A stretch of 8,850 nucleotides of DNA, from the NCBI GenBank assembly GCA_003223065.1, contig QHXU01000212.1:1-8850 (forward strand), read 5' to 3'. The position numbers and the translations under genes were made by a program. Positions 1 through 7,083 of the stretch are shown here, piece after piece. Source of the DNA: Acidobacteriota bacterium (GTDB taxonomy: Bacteria; Acidobacteriota; Terriglobia; Bryobacterales; Bryobacteraceae). The notes under the pieces were generated by a model. The model did no database searches. It worked only from the letters and a program-made list of their open reading frames with translations, and was not told the origin of the DNA. Positions within the stretch are counted from its first letter, which is position 1; each line of letters begins with the position of its first letter.

Positions 1-684
1 CTTGTTGTTGCGCATGCTCTTGGGCGTCATGCCCTCGCGGAACGCGGCGCCTACGATGATCGTGTCCTTGGCCACCACGGGCGCCGACTGCATGCCGATT
101 TCCCCGGTGGTCAGGTCGGGGAAAATCGTCTGATCGTCGTTGAGCTTCAGATCGACCATGCCGTCCTGTCCGAAGGAGGGGATCCGCGTGCCGGTCTTGG
201 CATCCAGGGCGATGAGCCGGTAGCCCGGCGTCACGTAAACGATCCGCTCCTCTTTGCCGTCGGACCAAAACGCGAGCCCGCGTCCCGAAAGCTGGCGCGG
301 GGCGGCGGCGCCGCGTGCACCCTCATGCTCGCCGTGCACCCACAGCAACTCGCCTGTAGCCGCGTCGAGCGCGATTACCGCGCGCCTGGTTCCGGCAGTC
401 GCATACACCACGCCGTTGACCATCAGCGGCGTTCCCTCGAGCTTGTATTCCGGACGATTGCCCAGACTGTCGGTCTTGAACCGCCAGGCGACTTCCAGCT
501 TGTTGAAGTTCGAGGCGTTGATCTGGTCCAGAGGCCGGTACCTGCTGCTCGCAAGATCCGCCGCATTGGACGGCCACTCGGTGTCCTTGGCGCGATACTG
601 CCCCGAGGCGTCCGCGGCCATCCATGCGAAGCCGATGACGACCGGCAAAACGAAATTCAACCCGTTAGTTCCGCTCTGGCGCAT
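1..684 (-). CDS. Secreted PQQ-dependent dehydrogenase-like beta-propeller protein (N-terminal part, runs off the left edge)
   Basis: The first 228 codons are present and the frame is still open at base 1. Residues 1-26 look like a Sec signal: a short hydrophobic core (LNFVLPVVIGFAWMAA) and an ADA cleavage site before Ser27. Then comes the quinoprotein entry motif YRPLDQINASNFNKLEVAWR (49-68). Two propeller-blade signatures of the type A-L-D-A-x-T-G follow at about 103-115 and 157-168. The pattern Y-x-P-L-x-Q-I-N ... G-T-P-L-M-V-N-G ... S-G-R-G-L is what glucose-dehydrogenase-type quinoproteins show, so the likely role is periplasmic oxidation of a sugar or alcohol with PQQ, passing electrons to the respiratory chain. 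The substrate cannot be told, and catalytic residues or a cytochrome domain further on lie outside the window. The start at 684 is supported by AGGAGA nine bases upstream. It could instead be a cofactor-less relative of the same fold. Confidence 0.88.
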   Translation of the reverse strand, partial: MRQSGTNGLNFVLPVVIGFAWMAADASGQYRAKDTEWPSNAADLASSRYRPLDQINASNFNKLEVAWRFKTDSLGNRPEYKLEGTPLMVNGVVYATAGTRRAVIALDAATGELLWVHGEHEGARGAAAPRQLSGRGLAFWSDGKEERIVYVTPGYRLIALDAKTGTRIPSFGQDGMVDLKLNDDQTIFPDLTTGEIGMQSAPVVAKDTIIVGAAFREGMTPKSMRNNK

Positions 685-692
685 GTTCTGTT

Positions 693-698
693 CTCTCC
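693..698 (-). promoter_or_regulatory. Ribosome binding site of the quinoprotein gene
   Basis: The minus strand reads AGGAGA, then nine bases, then ATG at 684. This is the clearest Shine-Dalgarno in the window and fixes the start of the left-edge gene. Confidence 0.7.
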
Positions 699-759
699 TG
701 ATTTAGGTGCAAGCGACGTGGCCCCTTGATAAATCTGGCGAGTTCCTTCGGCAGCGGCA

Positions 760-788
760 ATTGTAATACAGCGAATCCCCGAGTGCAA
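760..788 (-). promoter_or_regulatory. Sigma70-type promoter candidate for the quinoprotein gene
   Basis: On the minus strand TTGCAC (788-783) is followed after exactly 17 bases by TACAAT (765-760). The -10 matches the consensus at five of six positions; the -35 keeps only TTG. Transcription would start near 753, giving a leader of about 70 nt. It suggests the quinoprotein gene is a separate transcription unit from the propeller gene that ends at 839. Confidence 0.45.
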
Positions 789-822
789 ATCGGGCCTGCA
801 GCGGTGTTAGTTGTCCGGCCCA

Positions 823-848
823 GCCTCAGCGCCTGAAGCTACTTCAGG
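823..848 (-). terminator. Overlapping hairpins at the end of the propeller gene, possible weak terminator
   Basis: On the minus strand a perfect 7-bp stem CCTGAAG/CTTCAGG (848-842 with 838-832) has the gene's own TAG stop codon as its 3-nt loop. A second 7-bp stem (839-823, loop GCG, one G-U pair) shares the CTTCAG arm, so the two exclude each other. No U-tract follows, so a classical intrinsic terminator is doubtful; the structure could act in 3'-end protection instead. Confidence 0.35.
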
Positions 849-3007
849 ACAATCTTGGCCGTAGCCTGATTCTCGTACTCGTCAGCGACCCGCACGGCGA
901 CAGTGGTCTCCCCCTGGCCCCGGTCCACCTGGATTCGGTAATCGTGCTCGCTTGAATCCGTCAGCCGCGTCGTCGGCTCCAACACCACCCAGTCCGCGCC
1001 GTTGAGCGAGTATTCCACTTTTCCCAAGACGCTCAAAGCATCCTTGGCATGGAATCGCACTTCAATCTTTCCGCCCGAAGGGACGCTGCTAAAACCGGTG
1101 ATCTCGGGCGGCGTGTTGTCGATCAGGAACGGATCGCTCTCGCGAGATGCGGTCAGCGCCTGATCGGGAGGATTCGATGGCGCATCCGACGCCGTGATCC
1201 GCAACACGTATTTGCCGTCCGGGAACGCGGTCGAGTCCCAACTGTAGTAGCGCTCGCGAACCTTGTCGCGAAGCAGCTTCCAGGTCGTCTCATTCACCCC
1301 GCGGATCTCGACCTTGAAACTAAGCGTATCGCCGTCATCGTCGTTGGCAAGCCAGCGCGCGCCGATTTGTCCCTTCGACCAGGTGAGCGCGGGCGAACTG
1401 CCGGAATCGGGCGAAGCGGGCGCTGGAGGCGGATTCCTGCGGCCCAACGGGGTCAGATTGAGAGTAGGATTTGCCGGCGCGAACGGCGCCGCAGGCGCCG
1501 GGAACTTGTAATTCGCAGGAGTGGTCTCCAACTCCTCGATCACGGGTGCAACGTTCTTCTCCTGGTACGCGATGTCTACTTCCATAAGCTGGGCCTGTCC
1601 CGAAAGCGTGGCGCGATACTGAAGGAACCGCGCCGGCGGAGAGGCTACGCGTCCGGCATCGAGATCCGCCCAGGGGCTCCAGTTCTTTTGCGCACGGTTC
1701 AGGTTGCCGCTGCGCGTCTGGAACGTGATGCCGCCGCCCTGCGGTTCGTGCGAAACCCGCCCCCAATATGAGAACCCGCCCGCATCCAGCACGTCGCTTT
1801 CGAACGTCCCCGATCCCTCCGGCTGCGGGCCGACGGAAAAAACTTTGCCGATATTCCCTGTAACCGCGTATAGCATTCCGTCCGGCGTGGAGCAAAATCC
1901 GGTCACCTGCGTGGGTGCGACGTTGAGCAGCCGCGTGTAAGTGTGATCGGAGTCGAGGCGGTAGATGTTCCCGTGATTCCCGGCGCCTGCGACCAGGCGT
2001 CCGCGCGAGTCGAATGCCAGGGCGTAAACCAGGTCCTGGCCGTGGCTCCACGCTTTCCGCGGGTAGCCATCGGTCTGGATCCGGTAAATCTCCGACCCTC
2101 CTGTGATGACGGGTGCGGGGCCGCTGATGGTTGGCGGAGGAGGAGCGTTCGGTCTCCCACCCACCGTGACGTTTACGGTGGCCGGACCGGTAGGCGTGGG
2201 CGTGACCGGCGCTGCAGTCGGTGCGACCGGTGGCGGCGGAGGCTGCTGCTTGTTGCCGACGCCCGCGGCGTAGATGGTTCCATCGGACGCAACGGCCACG
2301 GCCGTGATTTCGCGCTTGGGAGCCTGATACAACACGAAGCCTTCTCCCGCGGGCGTGATACGAAGAATCAGGCCGCTCGGATCGGTGCCCACGATCAGGT
2401 TGCCGCCAGCGTCAACGGCAAGCGCCCGCGCGTGCGTTTCTTCGGTCCGGAAGAATACCGACCCGCGCGCCGAAGGCGTCACCCGATGAATCTCGCCTTG
2501 ATCGCCGGTGGCCACAAAAAGATCGCCGGCCTTTGAAAATGCCAGCGCCCAGATGTACTTCGCCTTCGGATCATAGAACAGTTCGGCCTTGCCGGAATTG
2601 GCCACACGATATACTTTGCCGTCCGGTGTTGTGGCCGCATAGACGCGATCTTGCGAATCGATTGCGATGGCCTGGATCGCCATCCCGTCCAGCTCGGCCA
2701 GAATCTTGGATTTGCCTTGCGCGTCGATCGCGAACAGCTTCGCCTTGGAGGCGCCCAGCCCGCCGCCGCCGACGTAGAGATTACCTTTGGAATCGCGAGC
2801 GATGCTCCACAGGAATGTCACCGACGGATCAAAGACTTCCTTGAGCGCGGGCGCGAGCATCAGCCGGCCGTCGCTGCGGAGCGAGAGCCTTGCGAGATTG
2901 CCCTTCTCGAAGTCCGCCATCTCGGCCTGTTGCCAGGCCTTGGTCTCGACCGCGCAGGCGGCTCCCGCGGCGCATAAAATTACTGCAAAAACGCGCAACA
3001 TGTGCAT
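839..3007 (-). CDS. Exported beta-propeller protein with Pro-rich insert and Ig-like C-terminal domains
   Basis: 722 residues. Residues 1-19 are a signal peptide (MLRVFAVILCAAGAACA, cleavage after ACA). Residues 60-250 carry NHL/YncE-like propeller blades, each with a G-x-L/I-Y/F-V/A turn (for example GNLYVG, DRVYAAT, GDLFVAT, GNLIVGT, GTIYAAG). A Pro/Thr/Gly/Ala-rich low-complexity insert follows at about 252-303, then further blades to about 395 (GRLVAG, GMLYAV). Residues 400-485 look like a beta-sandwich (sDVLDAGGFSYWGRV, WSPWADL). After a second Pro/Ala-rich stretch (500-537) come two Ig/fibronectin-like domains (540-632 with NDDDGDTLSF and DGKYVLRITASD; 633-722 with DNTPPEI). No enzyme signature is visible, so a binding or scaffolding role in the envelope is inferred. 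It starts 9 nt after the S55 gene stop with only a weak Shine-Dalgarno, which suggests translational coupling. ATG at 3001 (codon 3) is an alternative start. Confidence 0.85.
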   Translation of the reverse strand: MHMLRVFAVILCAAGAACAVETKAWQQAEMADFEKGNLARLSLRSDGRLMLAPALKEVFDPSVTFLWSIARDSKGNLYVGGGGLGASKAKLFAIDAQGKSKILAELDGMAIQAIAIDSQDRVYAATTPDGKVYRVANSGKAELFYDPKAKYIWALAFSKAGDLFVATGDQGEIHRVTPSARGSVFFRTEETHARALAVDAGGNLIVGTDPSGLILRITPAGEGFVLYQAPKREITAVAVASDGTIYAAGVGNKQQPPPPPVAPTAAPVTPTPTGPATVNVTVGGRPNAPPPPTISGPAPVITGGSEIYRIQTDGYPRKAWSHGQDLVYALAFDSRGRLVAGAGNHGNIYRLDSDHTYTRLLNVAPTQVTGFCSTPDGMLYAVTGNIGKVFSVGPQPEGSGTFESDVLDAGGFSYWGRVSHEPQGGGITFQTRSGNLNRAQKNWSPWADLDAGRVASPPARFLQYRATLSGQAQLMEVDIAYQEKNVAPVIEELETTPANYKFPAPAAPFAPANPTLNLTPLGRRNPPPAPASPDSGSSPALTWSKGQIGARWLANDDDGDTLSFKVEIRGVNETTWKLLRDKVRERYYSWDSTAFPDGKYVLRITASDAPSNPPDQALTASRESDPFLIDNTPPEITGFSSVPSGGKIEVRFHAKDALSVLGKVEYSLNGADWVVLEPTTRLTDSSEHDYRIQVDRGQGETTVAVRVADEYENQATAKIVLK

Positions 3008-3016
3008 GAAATCTTG

Positions 3017-4882
3017 TTATTTAACCGTGATTTTCAGCGAAAAGCTTCCGCTCACTACCTGATCGAACGGGATGGAGATCTGCTCGCGGGCGCTTTCCGG
3101 CGAGCCAACCAGCGCGCGGCTGGCCGTGCGCTCCGTTTGTAACACGTTCAACACGGACGCGGGCAGCGCCGGAAGGGTCTTGTCATCGGCGTAATATGTT
3201 GGACGGCCTTCGATCAGCGATACATAAAGCTGGTTGTTGCCGCGTTCCTGATTCAAAAGGGACACGGTTTCCGGAATGTCCATGTAGCGATTGCCGAGCA
3301 CGGCGGCGTGCTGCATGCGGTTCAGCGTGTCGGCGTCGCTGAACAGGATGCGGTGCTCGCCCTTGGGCATCCCGGCAGGGATCTTCATACTGAGCGAACG
3401 CTCGATGCGCTCGCCCCGATACGGCCGCAGAAAGATTTTCAAGGGAATCTCGGTTCCGGCTTCGACTTCGGTCGAGGGTGTCCAGGCGTTCTCGATGGTC
3501 GCCACGCGCCGCTCGGGCAGCATGTCCACGGTGACCTCGACGCGCTTCAGTTTCGGCGTTGCGACTGGATTCAGGAACAATCGATTGAACTTGTCGCCCC
3601 ACCAACCGGCCAGCACCATGGGCGGAGGGACCGGAAGCTCGCCCGGGGCAAGCATGGTGGAGACATGAATGGGATTCGCGCCGTCGAGCTCGACGTTGCC
3701 GGCCATGCGATAAGTCATTTCGTCGGCGTATTCATTCATCTGCTGCAGAGAGTTGAACAACGTCAGCATCATCAGGAACGGCGTCCACTTCTGCTGCACG
3801 AAGACATTGAAGTTGAGATCCTTCTCCTTGACCACGGCATTTCCATTGCCGAGCGAGCGCACTTTGACTCGCACCGGGATTGAGGGCGCCTCCGCTCCCA
3901 GTTCGCCCATGATGCCGCTGTAGCGGTCCTGCCGCAACGCGCCGACGACTTCGGTGGCGTTGCCGAACTTGGTGGGTTGGAACTGCGATCCGAGCACCAT
4001 CAGGATTTCGCTTTTCGCCATCGGCATATCAAGCGGTCCGAGATTGAAGAACTGGTGGCCGAAGGCGAGCACGCGCTTGCCGTCGTTATACGTGACCGTG
4101 CCCATTCCGGTGGCGGACATATCGCCCGAGACGAGCACGCCCGCGACTGCCTCCCCGGGATTGAGTGAATGCTGCCAGCCCGGCGCCGGCTTGGCGGAAA
4201 GATTCCCTGCTCCGGCGCCGCCCTGCACGGCAGTGATACCCATCTGCGAGAACAGCGGTTCAAAGGCGCCGAGCGTATGCTCGGAAAATCCGGAGAAGAC
4301 GAGGGGCGTCTCGATCGGCACGATCGCCGGGACGCGCTGTGGCAGCGACCCCTGCGCTCCGGCGGCGACCAACCTTGCCACAAGTTCGCCCGGGATCTCC
4401 GTTGAAGCGACGCGCTGTGACGGTATGCTGTCCGGCGTGCGCGCGTCTGCCGGGCGCGACGTGTCGAAATCCTGAATTTCGAGCATCAGCTCGATAGGCG
4501 TGATGCCGCAGATAGCATCAGGTGAGAAAACGCTGAGGCGCAAAGCCACGGCGCCGGCCAGTTTGCCCTCGATATAAACCGGGCTTCCACTCATTCCGGC
4601 GGCCACGTTGGTCTCCTTGGCCTTGCCGCCCATCTTGGCCAGGATCACGTCCTGGCGGGGACCGATCGCGTTTTTCCAAATGCCGATGATTTCGATCGGA
4701 ACCGGCTCCGGCTCGCTGCCCGAAAACACGGTCCAGGCCGTGCCGTGCATGCCGGGCTTAACGTCTTTAAGCCGGAGAATCTCTACTTTGCCCGCTTTGG
4801 GACGTGTCAGCTCCGAGGCGTACACTACTCCGCTGCCAGCCAGGGCAACCGCCATGGCGGCGGCCGACACCCAATTGTTCAT
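3017..4882 (-). CDS. Exported SpoIVB/S55-type serine peptidase-like protein with permuted domain order
   Basis: 621 residues. Signal peptide 1-22 (hydrophobic AAAMAVALAGSGVV, cleavage VYA before Ser23). Residues 38-138 match the second half of the SpoIVB S55 peptidase domain: G-x-x-G-T-A-W-T-V-F, IEIIG, the nucleophile motif GMSGSP (96-101, Ser98 the likely nucleophile), and ITPIELMLEI (127-136). After a linker of about 110 residues, 259-330 match the first half: GTVTYNDG, AFGH (His276 the likely base), and R-Y-S-G-I-M-G. The C-terminal third (about 340-545) is beta-rich, including ILEL-like strands and FLRPYRG (484-490), with no family I can name. Bacillus SpoIVB is a PDZ-containing serine protease that cuts SpoIVFA in the forespore signalling path; no PDZ is visible here and no sporulation gene is near, so substrate and role are unknown. 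Activity is likely but unproven. It is the first gene of a two-gene operon with the propeller gene. Confidence 0.85.
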   Translation of the reverse strand: MNNWVSAAAMAVALAGSGVVYASELTRPKAGKVEILRLKDVKPGMHGTAWTVFSGSEPEPVPIEIIGIWKNAIGPRQDVILAKMGGKAKETNVAAGMSGSPVYIEGKLAGAVALRLSVFSPDAICGITPIELMLEIQDFDTSRPADARTPDSIPSQRVASTEIPGELVARLVAAGAQGSLPQRVPAIVPIETPLVFSGFSEHTLGAFEPLFSQMGITAVQGGAGAGNLSAKPAPGWQHSLNPGEAVAGVLVSGDMSATGMGTVTYNDGKRVLAFGHQFFNLGPLDMPMAKSEILMVLGSQFQPTKFGNATEVVGALRQDRYSGIMGELGAEAPSIPVRVKVRSLGNGNAVVKEKDLNFNVFVQQKWTPFLMMLTLFNSLQQMNEYADEMTYRMAGNVELDGANPIHVSTMLAPGELPVPPPMVLAGWWGDKFNRLFLNPVATPKLKRVEVTVDMLPERRVATIENAWTPSTEVEAGTEIPLKIFLRPYRGERIERSLSMKIPAGMPKGEHRILFSDADTLNRMQHAAVLGNRYMDIPETVSLLNQERGNNQLYVSLIEGRPTYYADDKTLPALPASVLNVLQTERTASRALVGSPESAREQISIPFDQVVSGSFSLKITVK

Positions 4883-4895
4883 TGACTGAAAACTA

Positions 4896-4911
4896 CCTCT
4901 TTACTATTATG
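4896..4911 (-). promoter_or_regulatory. Possible -10 box and ribosome binding site for the S55-propeller operon
   Basis: On the minus strand CATAAT (4911-4906) lies just upstream of AGAGG (4900-4896), which is 13 bases before the ATG at 4882. I find no convincing -35 at 16-18 bases. A start at about 4899 would give a very short leader that cuts into the ribosome site, so either the true promoter is further up or translation starts on a nearly leaderless message. Confidence 0.3.
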
Positions 4912-4923
4912 CACGGCGGCCGC

Positions 4924-4943
4924 AAGAAAAGCAGGCTGGCCTG
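4924..4943 (-). terminator. Weak intrinsic terminator candidate after the DUF6600 gene
   Basis: Minus-strand CAGG-CCAG-CCTG (4943-4932) is a short 4-bp stem followed by CTTTTCTT (4931-4924). The stem is too short for a strong terminator, but its place, between the DUF6600 stop (4991) and the S55 -10 candidate, is right for separating the two units. Confidence 0.25.
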
Positions 4944-4990
4944 GTACTAGTCCCGCGCGCGATCCTACATCGTTTTTCTATGGCGTGAGC

Positions 4991-6958
4991 TCAGAGTTGC
5001 TGCTTGCGCTCTTTTTCCTCGCGCTTCTGCTGCTTCTCGTCACGCCTCTGCTGCTGCTTTTCTTCACGCCGTTGTTGTCGATCCTCACGGCGCATTTCGG
5101 GCGGTGGCGCGGCGTGGCGCTCGGGCGGAGGTGTATTGCTGCGCGGCGCGGGCTGCGGCTGCTGCACCGCCGGCGGCGGCGTGTTACGCCTGATTTCCGG
5201 CTGCGGCTGGGATTGCGCCGGAGGCGGTGTGGGATTGCGCCGAAATTCCGGTTGCTGCTGCTGCACCGGCGGTTGTTGCTGCACTGGCGGCGGTGCGTTG
5301 TTGCGCCGCATTTCCGGCTGCTGCGGCGTGCCACCCGTGTTTTGACGACGCATCTCCGGCGGAGGCGCCTGCGTGTCAGTGTTCGGGGGCGTGCCGAAGC
5401 GCGCTGCCGGAGCCGATGGCGACGCAGGGCGAATCATCGGGCGCGAAGCTTGCGCCGGCACACTGCGCTGCATCTGGTTGACAGTGCCGGCATCGAGCGG
5501 CCTACCTGGATTAGCGCGCAGGACAGACTGCTGCTGCGAGAAAGGCACGGGCGGAGGCGGGGGCGCAGCCTTGGCCACCACGGCTCGATTCGCGATCGCC
5601 GCGGGCGGCGCGGCGTTAGAGAGAGCGCGCCCGCCCACTACAGCGGAGCGCTCGGGCGCAACCAGGGGAGCGTGCTGGATCTCTGCGTTTGCAACAGCGC
5701 CAGGCGGCACGCGCAAAGCCGCCTGCGAGACGGCGCGTCCGCTCACCATCGCGTTCTGCGGAACAGCCGTAACTGCCCCGTTTACGTTCTGGTTCACGTA
5801 CCTCACGTTCGTGACGTTGGTTTTATTCACGTAGACGTTGTTGTACACGTTCGTGATGTTCACGTTGTTCACGACGGTATTGGTCTCATTCACGCGCGTG
5901 AAGTACCGGGGACTGGCGCGATAAGCCGGTACCCAGACCTCATGCGGAGCGAGCGGAAACCAGCCGACGGTGGGCGCTCCTCCGACCGCTATGCCCACGC
6001 TGAGGTGGGAGCCGCCGACCCAGGCGACCAACGCCGGCGCATACACCGGACGCACGACCACCGGACCCGGCACCCAGCCCCAATAACCGCCTACGAAAAC
6101 CCAGCGGCCGTAGTGAAAGGGCGCGTAGCCCCACGGCGTGTCGTCCACCCAAGTCCAGCCCCACGGGGCGATCCAGGCCCAATGACCGAAGCGGTAAGGC
6201 GCCCATCCGATCGGCACTCCCGACGGAACCCACACCGGGCCATAGTCGGGATAGGTGCGCCAGGCGCCGTGATCGTCGAGATCGGCGTACCCGGGCATGT
6301 CGCGGGAGACATAGCGGGCCGATTGAGAACGGTCCTCGCGCCGGTCACGATCCATGCACCAGTTATCGAAGCTGTCCGCGGGCGGGACGTCGCGCCGATC
6401 GTAGGAGGGCTGTTCGGTTCCGGTGATGCGGACCTGTTCGCGGGCGTGCACGGCGAAGGCCTGGCCGCCGGCGGTGGCTTCACCCTCTCCGCCGCGCACG
6501 GTCACGATGGTCGTGTCGCCCTGTTCGTTGACGTCGATGCGATACTCGCCCGGGCGAAGCAGGGAGAAAGCGGCCTGCGGCGTGTCGATCTCGAAGGTTT
6601 CGTCTTCGGCGAGTCGTCGCAGGCGCACGCTCAGAGTTCCAAGCGAGATCTGGATCTGGGCAGTGGTGTCGTCCAGGTTCAGGAAGGCGAAGTTGGTGCG
6701 GCCGTTCAAACGGAACGCCGCGGAGCCGATGTTCAGCTCAGCACGCGCGCCGCTTTCGGTCCACAGCCGGTCGCCGGTGGTGAGCGGGCGATTCAACGTC
6801 GCCTCCACCCAATCCTCGACTCCGCCGGGTTGGAAAGAGACGCTGCCGCTTACATAGCTCAGCCGCGCGGCGCGACCCGGGGGATCGCTGTCCTGGCCGA
6901 AGGCGAGCGTTCCGGCCAGCGCGCCCACGGTCATGAGAATCAATATTTGTGTCCGCAT
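4991..6958 (-). CDS. Exported FecR-domain / DUF6600 protein with Trp-rich core and repetitive Pro/Gln/Arg tail
   Basis: 655 residues from ATG 6958. An upstream in-frame ATG at 6973 would add five residues, but AGGGAGG sits just before 6958 and a clean signal peptide (MRTQILILMTVGALAGTLAFG) begins there. Positions below are from the upstream ATG. Residues 35-185 are FecR-like (VSGSVSFQPGG, GDRLWTESGARAEL, TPQAAFSLLRPGEYRIDV). Then comes the DUF6600 motif FDNWCMDRDRR (202-212) and a Trp-rich block at 246-301, with eleven Trp including GHWAWIAPWGWTWVDD and FHYGRWVFVGG. An Asn-rich tract follows (361-399, units like NxTN). From about 465 it is disordered Pro/Gln-rich, with five P-E-[MFI]-R-R motifs (539, 553, 575, 592, 625) and a highly charged Gln/Arg/Lys/Glu end (626-660) that may form a helix. 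The function of the family is unknown to me; envelope location is inferred. The TonB-signalling role of true FecR is not implied, as no sigma factor is adjacent. Confidence 0.88.
   Translation of the reverse strand: MRTQILILMTVGALAGTLAFGQDSDPPGRAARLSYVSGSVSFQPGGVEDWVEATLNRPLTTGDRLWTESGARAELNIGSAAFRLNGRTNFAFLNLDDTTAQIQISLGTLSVRLRRLAEDETFEIDTPQAAFSLLRPGEYRIDVNEQGDTTIVTVRGGEGEATAGGQAFAVHAREQVRITGTEQPSYDRRDVPPADSFDNWCMDRDRREDRSQSARYVSRDMPGYADLDDHGAWRTYPDYGPVWVPSGVPIGWAPYRFGHWAWIAPWGWTWVDDTPWGYAPFHYGRWVFVGGYWGWVPGPVVVRPVYAPALVAWVGGSHLSVGIAVGGAPTVGWFPLAPHEVWVPAYRASPRYFTRVNETNTVVNNVNITNVYNNVYVNKTNVTNVRYVNQNVNGAVTAVPQNAMVSGRAVSQAALRVPPGAVANAEIQHAPLVAPERSAVVGGRALSNAAPPAAIANRAVVAKAAPPPPPVPFSQQQSVLRANPGRPLDAGTVNQMQRSVPAQASRPMIRPASPSAPAARFGTPPNTDTQAPPPEMRRQNTGGTPQQPEMRRNNAPPPVQQQPPVQQQQPEFRRNPTPPPAQSQPQPEIRRNTPPPAVQQPQPAPRSNTPPPERHAAPPPEMRREDRQQRREEKQQQRRDEKQQKREEKERKQQL
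5087..5359 (-). repeat. Degenerate in-gene repeat encoding P-E-[MFI]-R-R units
   Basis: Five copies of a short coding unit, Pro-Glu-hydrophobic-Arg-Arg usually followed by Asn/Gln and a PPP run, occur at uneven spacing (14, 22, 17 and 33 residues) in the C-terminal tail of the DUF6600 protein. The DNA copies are similar but not identical, so this is a diverged internal repeat, not a recent tandem array. Confidence 0.6.
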
Positions 6959-7043
6959 AAGCCTCCCTGACATTCAAGACACATTACCACTATCGGGGGT
7001 TTCGAACATAAACAGGAGTTAATTGATTGGAGCCAAAGCTGAA

Positions 7044-7078
7044 AGAACGTTCATGCCGCCCGAATCTTTTGACGTTCT
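7044..7078 (-). terminator. Inverted repeat after purA, weak terminator candidate
   Basis: AGAACGT (7044-7050) and ACGTTCT (7072-7078) form a 7-bp stem with a 21-nt loop, 5 nt past the purA stop. On the minus strand only TTTC follows the stem, so the U-tract is poor. It is the only stem of note in the 110-nt gap between purA and the DUF6600 gene. Confidence 0.25.
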
Positions 7079-7083
7079 CCGGC

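Noticed and set aside
254..706. Plus-strand open frame opposite the quinoprotein gene
   Set aside because: The minus strand has a continuous 228-codon quinoprotein frame with signal peptide and ribosome site; the plus frame has no family likeness.
1049..1771. Plus-strand 240-codon Arg-rich frame opposite the propeller gene
   Set aside because: Arg/Gly-rich shadow of a GC-rich gene, with no ribosome site or motif.
5087..5359. Repeated GC-rich units read as a possible CRISPR or tandem array
   Set aside because: Units are unequal in length and spacing, keep the reading frame, and encode Pro/Gln/Arg low complexity; no repeat-spacer pattern exists.
4985..6970. 661-codon open frame on the plus strand opposite the whole DUF6600 gene, starting with a Leu/Phe-rich stretch like a membrane segment
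   Set aside because: It is the antisense of a gene rich in Gln, Lys, Glu and Arg codons, whose complements read as Leu and Phe. The rest is Arg/His-rich without any family signature, while the minus frame has clear FecR and DUF6600 motifs.
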